The position numbers and the translations under genes were made by a program. From contig JAEVYV010000165.1 of the NCBI GenBank assembly GCA_023392575.1, positions 1 to 12,613 of the forward strand: a stretch of 12,613 nucleotides of DNA. The letters run 5' to 3'. Position 1 is the first letter of the stretch. The number at the start of each line of letters is the position of its first letter. This document shows positions 1 to 7,869 of this stretch, in pieces. This DNA comes from Bacteroidota bacterium. GTDB lineage: Bacteria; Bacteroidota; Bacteroidia; Chitinophagales; Chitinophagaceae. The notes under the pieces are model-generated. The model was not told the DNA's origin, searched no databases, and saw only the letters and a program-made list of their open reading frames with translations.

Positions 1-78
1 GGTTTAACTAGACTGGATTTGAGCAGGCCCATCAGTGCCAAAGCAGATTTTGGCCTTCAATTTGCCGAAAAACTGTAG
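1..78 (+). CDS. 3' end of an upstream gene (partial, unidentified)
   Basis: Frame 1 is open from the first base to a TAG at 76-78, giving 25 residues that end in FGLQFAEKL. The other two plus-strand frames hit stops within the first 11 bases. The stop lies 32 bases before the next plus-strand start, a spacing that fits an operon. The fragment is too short to identify the product. It could also be a chance open stretch, so this call rests on frame openness and spacing only. Confidence 0.4.
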   Translation, partial: GLTRLDLSRPISAKADFGLQFAEKL

Positions 79-110
79 ATTTAAACATTACTAACCAAAA
101 ACTTAATCAT

Positions 111-314
111 ATGTCAGACGCTAGACTTACCGCCTACAACGTAAAAACCAAGGAAAAAGGTGTACCCATTCAAGACGCCGTTATTACCAAAACAGCCAAG
201 GGGGCTTATATGGTACAGGGACACGATGGCAAAGGCAATAAGTTAACGACTTTGTGCAACGAAGAAAAAGCAATGGCCGCCATTAAAGCCGGTGTAGCCA
301 AGCAGGGCTGGTAA
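111..314 (+). CDS. Small 67-aa protein of unknown function
   Basis: The ATG at 111 follows an A-rich leader (79-110) typical of Bacteroidota starts, with no clear Shine-Dalgarno sequence. The protein is lysine- and alanine-rich, soluble, and lacks a signal peptide or membrane segment. It opens with a short strand-like part (AYNVKTKEKGVPIQDAVITK), then a glycine/lysine turn (HDGKGNK), then a helical end (EEKAMAAIKAGVAKQGW). The pattern Y-x-V-K-x-(K/R)...DA...T..KG resembles small DUF5679-type proteins, but the paired cysteines of that family are missing and only one cysteine remains. That resemblance is from memory and weak. A strong terminator follows 27 bases after the stop, which supports a real transcribed gene. 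Confidence 0.75.
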   Translation: MSDARLTAYNVKTKEKGVPIQDAVITKTAKGAYMVQGHDGKGNKLTTLCNEEKAMAAIKAGVAKQGW

Positions 315-341
315 GCTTTACCCTCTTTCGCCCAAAATATT

Positions 342-370
342 AAAAGCTGTTCCTACCCGGAACAGCTTTT
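342..370. terminator. Intrinsic terminator, probably bidirectional
   Basis: A perfect 12-bp inverted repeat (342-353 with 359-370) surrounds a 5-base loop. The stem ends in AGCTTTT followed by TGTTT on the plus strand. On the minus strand the stem also ends in TTTT, followed by AATATTTT. It lies between the convergent small gene (stop at 314) and protease gene (stop at 489), so it can serve both. Confidence 0.85.
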
Positions 371-403
371 TGTTTAGCAGCTTTTATACCCAATGGTTAT
401 CCA

Positions 404-426
404 GATGACAGATGATCGATGACAGA
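404..426. repeat. Short direct repeat of GATGACAGA
   Basis: GATGACAGA occurs at 404-412 and again at 418-426, with a related GATGATC between them. The repeat sits in the gap between two convergent genes. It is a small simple-sequence tract, and no function can be read from it. Confidence 0.5.
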
Positions 427-488
427 AGAGAAAGAAGCCGCTGCGGTCTCTCATCTGCCATTTCACAATTGCTTTCCTGACAGCGGTT

Positions 489-3400
489 TTAGAATTTATG
501 CAGTTTATATGTCTGTTCCTTACCGGCTGCACGGGTCTTTAGCAAATAAAGCCCACTGGCAAAATCGCCGGAGGATAAATCAATGTTGAGCTTTTGCACA
601 AACCCATTGGCTACGGCCCGGATTTCTTTTACCAGCCGGCCGCCGGCATCGTAAACGCTGGCCTGCAAAACCTCATCTTTATTTAGCTGATAAAGCAGGT
701 AAAAATTTCCTTTAGAGGGATTGGGATATACCTGCCCCAGGACTGCTTCATCAAACACCACCGAGCGAACCGGCGAATACGTAAAACTGCCATCGGTGTC
801 GATAATTTTCAGACGATAGTATTGAGGGCCGATTTTTTCGGTCTGGTTGTCTGTAAAACTGTAGCTGCGGATACCCGAGGAATTGCCGGCAGCGGGCACC
901 GTGGCCAGTTTTGTAAATCTGCCTGCCTGCAACAGGGCTTCTCCGCTGGCCACCTCTATTTCGTACCGGTCCACATCTGTTTCGCTGCCGGTTTTCCAGG
1001 TTAGCAACACATTGCTTGCCGCTGCCTTTTGGGCCGTAAATTCAATAAGCTTAACCGGCAGCGGCATAATGCGGTCAAAACCACCTGTATTCAGCCAGAA
1101 TTCCGAAAAGTCCTTGACTTTAAATTCGGCATAATAACCTTTATCAAAAGGCACGATGCGCACCTTTTCGGGCGGAATAAAGCTCCATATGCCCTGCTGA
1201 TCATCGGAGACGGAGCCGTTTTCAAAAGAAGGATCCGGATCGCTGTACTTGGACACTCCCAACTCGTATGCCGAAGAAGGTTTATGACAAGAGCTGCAGC
1301 CCGTTGCATTGATCAACGCTTCGGTTTCGCTGCCCAAAAAATAAAAGCGGACCGAAACCGAATCGGCAAGCGCCCTGGTTGTGGGCTGAATGGTAAGGTT
1401 TCGATTGTGGTAGTACTGTTTGAAGCTGTTTCGTACCGGTCCGTCAAAAACATAGGCCTGAACAGAAGTGCTGCCCAGGTTTTGGTTGTTGGGCTGAATG
1501 GAAGCAATCAGCTTGCCCCCGCTGGTAAAATCAATCCAGCCATTGCCCGAAACGGTTTGGGTTACGGGAAGACTCATGGTGAGGCCATCGTATATGCCCT
1601 TTGCATTGTCGTAGATGTGAATATCGTCAATGGCTACGCCTTCCCGGGTAACGCCGGGATCGGCCGAAATCACAAAGCGAAGACGCACTGTGGAAAGGCC
1701 TGTGGGCAGCTCGGCAGTGGCCACGTGCCAGGAATACAGGTTTTGGCTGCTCCATACCTGGCCGGCCGTTTTGTTGTACCAATTGGTTCCCCCCGAAGCC
1801 GGCACCAGCCGGTTCCAGGTAAGGCCATCGGCCGAGTATTCCACCCAGGCTGCATCGCAAATGGTAGCGCCGCAGTCTTCTATATCCAAAGCCAGGCTAA
1901 AGCTCAGGGTGGGCTTGGTCATTCCTGCTATATTGAAGCAGGGCGAATACAGGTAGGAAAACTCTTCATCATTGTAATGTCCCTGCAGGCGGGTTTTCCA
2001 GGCCTTGCTGCCGCTGGCCGCTCCGCTTATGCGGTTTGAGGCTGGCGTGCCGTATTCCCAGGAGCTGCGCTTGCCTACGGTAAACCAATAGCCGTCACCT
2101 GCTTCAAAATCCTGCAGGTAGGGAAACGAAGAAACCACCGGCAGGTTGCGGACCACCACCGACAAGGTATCGTTGTCTCTAAAGCTGTCGCCGGCAAAAT
2201 CAACGACCGCCTGCACGGTATAGGCCTCAAAGGCGGAAAGATCGGCGGTCGTGGTAAAGGCATATTGCACGGCGTTTTTTGCCGGAACCGACGGGATGGT
2301 TTCGGATACCCAGGCCCCGTTGTTGATGCGGTATTTGACAGGAACATTTGTCAAAGCGGAATTGGCACTGTTGTAAACCGAAACCTTTACCACACTGGTA
2401 TTGGTTAGTCCGCAACTGGTGATTGCTGGCTCGTCAATGGCTTTTAATTGCAGGTCGTTGAAAACCTCATAGATCCGGATGTCATCAACGGTAAAGCCGC
2501 CCGCCAAAAACCGATCAGTAGCCGGCAATTGCCCATACTGCCCCCAGCGCACCTGAAAACTGCTGCTAAAGTCTTGTCCTGCAGCGGCCAGAAGATCCGC
2601 GATCTCAATGCTTTTTGTTCTTTGGTATTGGCCCAGGCCGCCTTTTATGTCATCCAGGTTATAAGCCTCTACCCAGGGCTGTGTATCACTCCCCCTGACC
2701 CACACCCGGTTATTGGGATTTTCAACCGGACTGTGGTTCAAAAGCCAAAAATCGAGTCGCAGATCATTGGACAGGGCCTGATAAGCCGTTAAATTAAACG
2801 TCCCATACAAATAATTGAGGTTGCCGGCGGCATACACCCTGTCGGCGTCCAGGGTCAGGGCCTTGGAACCCGAATAGGCAATGCCCGAGTTAAAATAGGT
2901 ACGGGCCCGGCCATAGATGGTGGAAGGGGTAAAATCATACCTTTCTATTCCCTTGACCCCCACTGTATCTTTTGGGTAGGTACCGATAGCAGCTGTTTCC
3001 AGATCATCAATAAAAGGAGTGCCCAGGTTCAGCGGCGGATTGTCCAGCTGTTTTACCACAATGCGGACTGTGTCGTTTGCTGTGACAGGATCTGCAACCG
3101 CATTTTTTACCACGGTTGTAATTGTGTAGCTACCGGGAGCAGACAGATTGGCCTTTGTGGCAAAATGATGTGTATATGTTCCTGCGGCTGCTATGGAGGA
3201 GGTTATGTTTTCCTCAATCCAGGGCCCGCCATTAACCGAATATTTTACAGCAAAACTGCTCACAGGAGCATCATCCAGGTTTTTGATGCGGACGCTGACC
3301 GTTGCTGCCGAACCCAGTTCGGTTGCCGTAAACTGTCTGCCCGATTTGGGTGCAAGAACGGCATCGATTTTCAAATCGTTATCCGATAGGGAGCCGGCGC

Positions 3401-5843
3401 AAGTTCCCGTATTGGGCCTGCGCTGTACGGCCGTCGCCCTTCTTCCGGCCATGCCATTCACCCTTGCCCGCACCGTGACCCAATAGGCACTGTCTTTTGA
3501 CAAGCCGCTAAAAGCATAAGAAGTGGCGGTTGTCGTGGTTATGGTCTTCATTTCCCCTCCCTGCAACATCATGACCTCATAATCCGTCGCCCCGCTGGCG
3601 GCAGTCCAGTTGATGTTGACGTAGCCTTCACACTGAATCGAAGCCAGGGAAACGGTAGGCTGTGGTGCTATGGTAAAGGGTCCACTAATACTGCTTTCGC
3701 CGCTTCCTTCCTTTGTTACCCGAACCAGGCCCTGACCGGTTGCCACAGCGGGCACCGTCCAGGTATACACCCCGCGGTTCACATCCACACCCGAAGCCAC
3801 AGTGTTCCAGGTGGCGCCGTTGTCGGACGAAAATTCCAAGGTGGCCGTACCCGATAGTCCTGATGCCTCCCAAACGATCATTGTTTGTTCACCCGGCACC
3901 AGGCCCTCTCCGCCACAGGGCGCCGTGGTCTTGAGACCCACGGGCAGCAGATCATACACCACAAAATATTCCTGCGAAGGATTTTGCGCAATGGACGTTC
4001 CGGCCACCTGAATTGTGTAGGTACCGGCAGCGGGGTTATTGATGATAACCTGCTCCATATTGTTCAGATGATCCGCTCCTGTGGCAGCTGGCTTTCCTAC
4101 GTTCGCCATGGCGGTATCCAGAATGCGGGGCAGGTGGTTTACAGACAAAGGATCGGAAACGCGAAGATCCAGATCATTTACCAGGGTGGTATTGCTGATC
4201 AGCGATGCGGCCGGGTCGTTCCAGTACAACATTATTTTTAACTGCGCGGTGTTGGGCGGCACCGTAATCGTATGCAGGTTGGTGGCACCTTGGATACTGC
4301 TGCCCGTAAAATAGCGGTGGTTCTCCAGCATGTCCACGCTGCGCAGGCCATTCATCCAGCCAAAACCATATTGGTAATCGGGACCTGCATTGCCCCGGTC
4401 GGAAGCACCGTTTACCAGCAAGGCCTTCATCAGGCCGTTTTTGGGATTGGCACCGCCGTTCAGCTGGCGGTAGCGCTGGTACAATAAGGCCAGCATTCCT
4501 GCTGCGGCGGGGGCGGCCATACTGGTTCCGTTATTATAAGAGTAGGTATTCGTGGGCCAGGCGGAAACCACCCACTGGCCTGTAGCCACTATTTCGGGTT
4601 TAACCCTGCCATCTTTCACCGGTCCCCTGCTGGAAAAAGAAGCCAGGGCGCCCGAATCGTTGGTGGCGCCTACTGTCAACACATTTTTGGCAGACTGATA
4701 CCCCCCCAGCACGGTCCGGTAGCCGGAAGCAAAAGGGAAACAAGTAGATTCACCGCTGTTGCCGGCGGCAAAAACATTCTCCAGGTAGGGAAACTCAAAT
4801 ACCATTTGATCCAAAATGCGGGAAATCAGATCATAGGTCCCGTGGTAGTCACATTCAATGATATCGCCGTAAGAATTGTTGGTGATGACCATTCCGTAGT
4901 CCTGAACATAGGTAGGGGCATTGGCCAGAATCCCCGAAAAGGCCTGGCTGACAATGGTTGCTTTGGGTGCATATCCCTGGTACCGTTCGTTGAGGTTTCC
5001 GGCGCCGGCCACAGTCCCGCTCACATGATGCCCATGTCCTGAAGCGGCCGCCGGCGCCCTGTTGATTAACCGCCCGGCAAAATCCACGTGGGTTTGTATA
5101 TCAGAGTTATCTCCCACTCCAACCACTACCCCTTCTCCATTCAGGCCTTTGCCACCATTTGCGATAGCTGTGTTCAGCACATTGGCCCCCGAGGCATAGC
5201 GACTGTTGTAGTTCAGGGGCTGATCTCCGGCCGGCGCCGGCTGCACAAATTCGATAAAAGGCAGCGAGGCCAGTTCGGTCAATCTGTTTGTGGCTAAGCG
5301 CAGGACAAGAATTCGATAGGATTGGTGGGAAAGCGAAAGCACTTCCACATTTCGTTGCTTTAACTGCTCCAGCACTTCGCTTGCAGAAAAGGTTTTGGGA
5401 AAACTAATCCAAACGTCCACCGTGCCCGCCGCTTTTACAGCCCAGGAAGGGATTTTTCCGGCAGCCAAAAAAGTGCTCATTTTGTGTTTGGGTTCCAGTT
5501 CCACAAGTGAACGAACCTGGGCCTGCATGAGCCCCGGGGCATTCAAATTCCCTGAGACTGTTGCCGTATAGGCATTGCCGGAAACATAGTCCAGCAGCTC
5601 AATGCCATTGGCAGCCAACACTTTTCGGGCAGCCTGCGAGGGAAGCTTTTCGAATTGCAGCACCACCAGCGATTTGTTGTTGACCCGGGCGGTTTTTTTA
5701 TTAAAGGAATCAACAAAGCCTGGCCGCAGATTGGGCCCGGGTGTAACCGCACCATTACGCAAGGAAATGGAAAAATTGTTTTGGGCCAACAAAAGCGATG
5801 GGAAAAGCAAAACAGCCCAAAAAAGCAGTTGATTTAATTTCAT
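489..5843 (-). CDS. Giant secreted subtilisin-family (S8) protease with T9SS sorting domain
   Basis: This 1784-aa serine endopeptidase is likely exported by Sec and then crosses the outer membrane by the type IX system. Residues 1-20 form a signal peptide ending in LLLAQ. Two related propeptide-like modules follow (about 55-120 and 141-203). The S8 domain (about 235-500) shows Asp245 (GVGDN), His270 (HGHHVSGT), oxyanion Asn362 (AAGNSG) and Ser441 (GTSMAAP), so it looks active. A beta-sandwich (about 515-632), an Ig-like domain (637-725) and an Fn3 domain (729-805) come next. Two CARDB-like plus jelly-roll pairs follow (822-932 with 942-1126, and 1129-1233 with 1237-1412). A domain with CSSCH at 1516-1520 and an Fn3-like segment (1595-1700) precede the C-terminal sorting domain (1706-1784, YPNPSKGNF). 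Substrates cannot be inferred; a role in protein degradation outside the cell is likely. The ATG at 5843 directly precedes the signal peptide. Confidence 0.95.
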   Translation of the reverse strand: MKLNQLLFWAVLLFPSLLLAQNNFSISLRNGAVTPGPNLRPGFVDSFNKKTARVNNKSLVVLQFEKLPSQAARKVLAANGIELLDYVSGNAYTATVSGNLNAPGLMQAQVRSLVELEPKHKMSTFLAAGKIPSWAVKAAGTVDVWISFPKTFSASEVLEQLKQRNVEVLSLSHQSYRILVLRLATNRLTELASLPFIEFVQPAPAGDQPLNYNSRYASGANVLNTAIANGGKGLNGEGVVVGVGDNSDIQTHVDFAGRLINRAPAAASGHGHHVSGTVAGAGNLNERYQGYAPKATIVSQAFSGILANAPTYVQDYGMVITNNSYGDIIECDYHGTYDLISRILDQMVFEFPYLENVFAAGNSGESTCFPFASGYRTVLGGYQSAKNVLTVGATNDSGALASFSSRGPVKDGRVKPEIVATGQWVVSAWPTNTYSYNNGTSMAAPAAAGMLALLYQRYRQLNGGANPKNGLMKALLVNGASDRGNAGPDYQYGFGWMNGLRSVDMLENHRYFTGSSIQGATNLHTITVPPNTAQLKIMLYWNDPAASLISNTTLVNDLDLRVSDPLSVNHLPRILDTAMANVGKPAATGADHLNNMEQVIINNPAAGTYTIQVAGTSIAQNPSQEYFVVYDLLPVGLKTTAPCGGEGLVPGEQTMIVWEASGLSGTATLEFSSDNGATWNTVASGVDVNRGVYTWTVPAVATGQGLVRVTKEGSGESSISGPFTIAPQPTVSLASIQCEGYVNINWTAASGATDYEVMMLQGGEMKTITTTTATSYAFSGLSKDSAYWVTVRARVNGMAGRRATAVQRRPNTGTCAGSLSDNDLKIDAVLAPKSGRQFTATELGSAATVSVRIKNLDDAPVSSFAVKYSVNGGPWIEENITSSIAAAGTYTHHFATKANLSAPGSYTITTVVKNAVADPVTANDTVRIVVKQLDNPPLNLGTPFIDDLETAAIGTYPKDTVGVKGIERYDFTPSTIYGRARTYFNSGIAYSGSKALTLDADRVYAAGNLNYLYGTFNLTAYQALSNDLRLDFWLLNHSPVENPNNRVWVRGSDTQPWVEAYNLDDIKGGLGQYQRTKSIEIADLLAAAGQDFSSSFQVRWGQYGQLPATDRFLAGGFTVDDIRIYEVFNDLQLKAIDEPAITSCGLTNTSVVKVSVYNSANSALTNVPVKYRINNGAWVSETIPSVPAKNAVQYAFTTTADLSAFEAYTVQAVVDFAGDSFRDNDTLSVVVRNLPVVSSFPYLQDFEAGDGYWFTVGKRSSWEYGTPASNRISGAASGSKAWKTRLQGHYNDEEFSYLYSPCFNIAGMTKPTLSFSLALDIEDCGATICDAAWVEYSADGLTWNRLVPASGGTNWYNKTAGQVWSSQNLYSWHVATAELPTGLSTVRLRFVISADPGVTREGVAIDDIHIYDNAKGIYDGLTMSLPVTQTVSGNGWIDFTSGGKLIASIQPNNQNLGSTSVQAYVFDGPVRNSFKQYYHNRNLTIQPTTRALADSVSVRFYFLGSETEALINATGCSSCHKPSSAYELGVSKYSDPDPSFENGSVSDDQQGIWSFIPPEKVRIVPFDKGYYAEFKVKDFSEFWLNTGGFDRIMPLPVKLIEFTAQKAAASNVLLTWKTGSETDVDRYEIEVASGEALLQAGRFTKLATVPAAGNSSGIRSYSFTDNQTEKIGPQYYRLKIIDTDGSFTYSPVRSVVFDEAVLGQVYPNPSKGNFYLLYQLNKDEVLQASVYDAGGRLVKEIRAVANGFVQKLNIDLSSGDFASGLYLLKTRAAGKEQTYKLHKF

Positions 5844-5873
5844 GGATACTGGTTCTGGAATTAAAAATAACTA

Positions 5874-5882
5874 ATAAATATA
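5874..5882 (-). promoter_or_regulatory. Possible -7 promoter box of the protease gene
   Basis: On the minus strand this reads TATATTTAT, seven of eight matches to the Bacteroidota -7 consensus TAnnTTTG. It lies 31 bases before the protease start. The identical 9-mer lies 34 bases before the YdcF-like start. I see no matching -33 TTTG element, and AT-rich 9-mers arise easily by chance. Confidence 0.3.
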
Positions 5883-5887
5883 ATAAA

Positions 5888-5946
5888 GTGGAGGGTTTGG
5901 AAGATTGAGGTTTAGGGGTTAGGGTTTGAGGTGTTGAGGCGTTTAG
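5888..5946 (+). repeat. Degenerate G/T-rich repeat tract A
   Basis: This is a run of imperfect 6-8-base units such as GGTTTAGG, GGTTAGGG and GTTGAGG, G/T-rich on the plus strand. It fills much of the 164-base gap between the YdcF-like stop (6008) and the protease start (5843). The motif GGTTGAGCGAGGCCAGG follows at 5956-5972 and has relatives at 7793 and 9649. Three similar tracts occur in other gaps of the window. Confidence 0.7.
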
Positions 5947-6007
5947 CTGCTGCCTGGTTGAGCGAGGCCAGGATTCCATTGAAATATAAGTGTTTGGGGC
6001 TTAAAGC

Positions 6008-6655
6008 CTATTTTATCAATTGCTTATCAAAACCTAAAGCCACTAACCGTTCATAGGCCATCCAAACTTCACCGGGAATATGCTGATCGATTTGAAATCC
6101 TTTTGCTGCATACAGGCGAATCCGCTGCAGATCACCGATCATGATGTTGATCACCAATTCCATCGGGGTTTCGGTGGTTGGATAGTCTTCCATTGAAATT
6201 TGCGGAGAGGTTACGCAAACCGTTTTGCCGGGCCACTGTTTTTGAAAGGTTGCACAGGTTCTGCGCTCCATGTAGGGTTTTTGAACCAAAATGAAGCTTT
6301 GCGGGTCCAAACCCCGTTGCTGCAGCAGCCGGCGGGTGAACAACACATTTTCGCCCGTGTTGGTGGAGCGGTTCTCGATCAGTATATGGTTCTCCGGCAC
6401 GCCTTTTTGCAGGGCAATTTTTGCAAACCGTTCGGCCTCGGGCTCCGTCCACAATTCTTTGGTTAGCCGTCCCAGCCCTCCGGAAAAAATCACCAAAGGC
6501 GCCCAGCCCTGCAGGTAAATCTCCGCTGCTCTTTCCGCCACCCTGGGATCGTGACTTCCCAGCACAAAAATGCAATCGGCTTTTTGCAGGGCTGTGTGCA
6601 TGTGGTGGTAATCCCAAACAATTTTTGCCAGTTGAAGAACTTCGGGTGTGATCAT
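6008..6655 (-). CDS. YdcF/DUF218 (ElyC/SanA/YdcF) family protein
   Basis: This 215-aa protein carries the family's landmarks: a hydrophobic strand leading to FVLGSHDPRVAERAAE (about 29-45), a glycine turn IFSGGLGR (56-63), and the helix and loop of EAERFAKIALQKGVP (73-87). A conserved STNTGENVLF segment (97-106) and the KPYMERR segment (125-131) follow. DUF218 proteins share a Rossmann-like fold. E. coli YdcF binds S-adenosylmethionine, while ElyC and SanA act in envelope integrity. This copy has no signal peptide or membrane segment, so it is probably a cytosolic YdcF-like form. The exact role is unknown in most species. The ATG at 6655 is preceded by an AT-rich promoter-like region. The gene shares its strand with the protease but is separated from it by a repeat-bearing gap, so co-transcription is uncertain. 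Confidence 0.9.
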   Translation of the reverse strand: MITPEVLQLAKIVWDYHHMHTALQKADCIFVLGSHDPRVAERAAEIYLQGWAPLVIFSGGLGRLTKELWTEPEAERFAKIALQKGVPENHILIENRSTNTGENVLFTRRLLQQRGLDPQSFILVQKPYMERRTCATFQKQWPGKTVCVTSPQISMEDYPTTETPMELVINIMIGDLQRIRLYAAKGFQIDQHIPGEVWMAYERLVALGFDKQLIK

Positions 6656-7038
6656 GGTTGTGTGGTTGTTTGTACTCGTGATTGGAGGATAAATATAAAA
6701 AGCGTTTTTTCTTTTCGGTTGGCTGGTATTGTATGCTTGAAGCGGAAGTTGTTTTAGATAGGAAGTAGTCTTTAAACTTTTGGTTTTCGTTTTTAACGTC
6801 CATTTACTTTTTCTCTAAACTCAGGTTAAAACATATCGGTCTTCCTTTATTGACCTTGCCCTGCCGGAAACCACCCGTTAGATTGCCGTATTTCCACCCC
6901 CTGGTTTTTCAACTTTATCAGCAGTTTTGTGAGATCAATATGGATGACACAACGATACAAGACAAGTGGAGCAGCAACCACTGCAAAAACGGGCGGATCC
7001 GAAAAGCCAGACGAGTAGGAAGTCCTAAAATTGTTTTT
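6656..7038. other. Divergent intergenic region with promoter-like box
   Basis: This 383-base gap separates the divergent YdcF-like and SRPBCC genes. A TATATTTAT box on the minus strand (6689-6697) lies 34 bases before the YdcF-like start and repeats the box seen before the protease gene. The plus-strand promoter is not clear: I found no TAnnTTTG match before 7039. The SRPBCC frame stays open upstream to 6850, with an in-frame ATG at 6940, but that stretch does not look like family sequence. This is the only sizeable gap between 5.8 and 12 kb without a G/T repeat tract. Confidence 0.5.
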
Positions 7039-7488
7039 ATGGCAGACAACAGCGTTTCCTTACACCGGGTTTTAAAAACCACTCCGGAGAAAGTTTTCCG
7101 TGCGTTTACAGAGGCCAACGCCATGGCCGCCTGGTTACCGCCCTATGGCTTTACATGTACGGTACACGAAATGAATGTTGCCGTAGGCGGACGTTTTCGA
7201 ATGTCGTTTTATAATTTCTCTACCGGCAATGGTCATTCCTTCGGTGGCCATTATGTAGAGATCAAACCGGCAGAATTTTTAAAGTACACCGACAAATTTG
7301 ACGATCCCAACCTGCCCGGCGAAATGACCACCTCTGTGTGGCTGCGGAAGGTGTCAGCAGGTACGGAAATCAAGATTGTGCAGGAAGGCATTCCTTCCGT
7401 AATCCCTGCCGACATGTGTTACCTGGGCTGGCAGGATTCACTGGAAAAGCTGGCTAAATTGGTGGAGCCGGAGATTCCGGATGCGTGA
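7039..7488 (+). CDS. SRPBCC/AHSA1-fold family protein
   Basis: This 149-aa protein has the START-like helix-grip fold signature. It starts with HRVLKTTPEKVFRAFTEANA (9-28), followed by WLPPYGFTCTVHEMNVAVGG (32-51), FGGHYVEIKP (68-77), YTDKFDDPNLPGEM (83-96) and a C-terminal helix GWQDSLEKLAKLVE (130-143). The family binds hydrophobic ligands in a central cavity; the natural ligand is usually unknown. It looks cytosolic. The start at 7039 was chosen because the domain begins 8 residues later and residues encoded upstream do not match the family. An alternative ATG at 6940 would add 33 residues. The gene is monocistronic here, divergent from the YdcF-like gene, and its stop codon runs straight into a G/T repeat tract. 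Confidence 0.9.
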   Translation: MADNSVSLHRVLKTTPEKVFRAFTEANAMAAWLPPYGFTCTVHEMNVAVGGRFRMSFYNFSTGNGHSFGGHYVEIKPAEFLKYTDKFDDPNLPGEMTTSVWLRKVSAGTEIKIVQEGIPSVIPADMCYLGWQDSLEKLAKLVEPEIPDA

Positions 7489-7548
7489 GGGGGTTGAGGG
7501 TTGGGGTTCTAAGTTTTAGGTTTTAGGTTTAGGGTTGGGTCCGGGTTT
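7485..7548 (+). repeat. Degenerate G/T-rich repeat tract B
   Basis: The tract begins at the SRPBCC stop codon and consists of imperfect GGTTGAGG, TTTTAGG and TTTAGGG units. It holds six runs of three or more G (7489-7493, 7498-7500, 7503-7506, 7532-7534, 7537-7539, 7543-7545), grouped in two triplets 25 bases apart. It resembles tracts A, C and D. Confidence 0.7.
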
Positions 7549-7869
7549 GTTTGGAGACTGACTGCAAAGCAGTCTGCACAAATCTTTCGGGATGACAAAG
7601 CGAACGGCTTTCTTTTTGGGTCTTTGCGGCAAGCGAGATGAATGCCTCTTCAAAGAAGACAGCCTGGCTAACAGCGCTAGGTTTTGAGGAGGGTATGGGG
7701 AAGAAATCCTCATCGAACCCGCCTTAAAAGAAAAAAGCTTAGCACTTTATAGAAACGTCTTGTGCGGCCACAAGCCAAAGAGCCAGACAGGCCGTTGAGC
7801 CAGGCCTTGGACAGAGACCACCTGCCCGGCTTTCCGCCTCCCTGAGATGAACGAAAGACCTGTTAGCGG
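7549..7869. repeat. Gene-free gap with repeat blocks shared with 9571-9730
   Basis: This convergent gap has no convincing gene. It holds a GACTGC/GCAGTC hairpin (7560-7565 with 7569-7574). AAAGCAGTCTGCA (7566-7578) and CGGGATGACAA (7588-7598) follow. Further on are AAACGTCTTGTGCGGCCAC (7753-7771), whose CTTGTG/CACAAG (7759-7764 with 7769-7774) can form a small hairpin, and a GTTGAGCCAGGCC motif near 7794. Close relatives of these blocks occur in the gap before 9741, in a different order. This points to remnants of a dispersed intergenic repeat family rather than a gene. Confidence 0.55.

Noticed and set aside
438..486. Possible CCGCTG/CAGCGG terminator stem after the protease gene
   Set aside because: It has only 6 bp, a loop of about 37 bases and no U-run. 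The perfect hairpin at 342-370 is a better candidate.
1029..2039. A 336-codon plus-strand frame inside the protease gene
   Set aside because: It is antisense to well-supported T9SS protein domains. The length is a by-product of the GC-rich composition.
6132..6803. A 223-codon minus-strand frame overlapping the YdcF-like gene
   Set aside because: It covers the YdcF-like gene in another frame and has no recognisable motif. The YdcF/DUF218 landmarks lie in the frame of 6008-6655.
6850..7038. A 63-codon upstream extension of the SRPBCC gene
   Set aside because: The added residues do not fit the SRPBCC family, which starts just after ATG 7039. The open frame is short enough to be chance.
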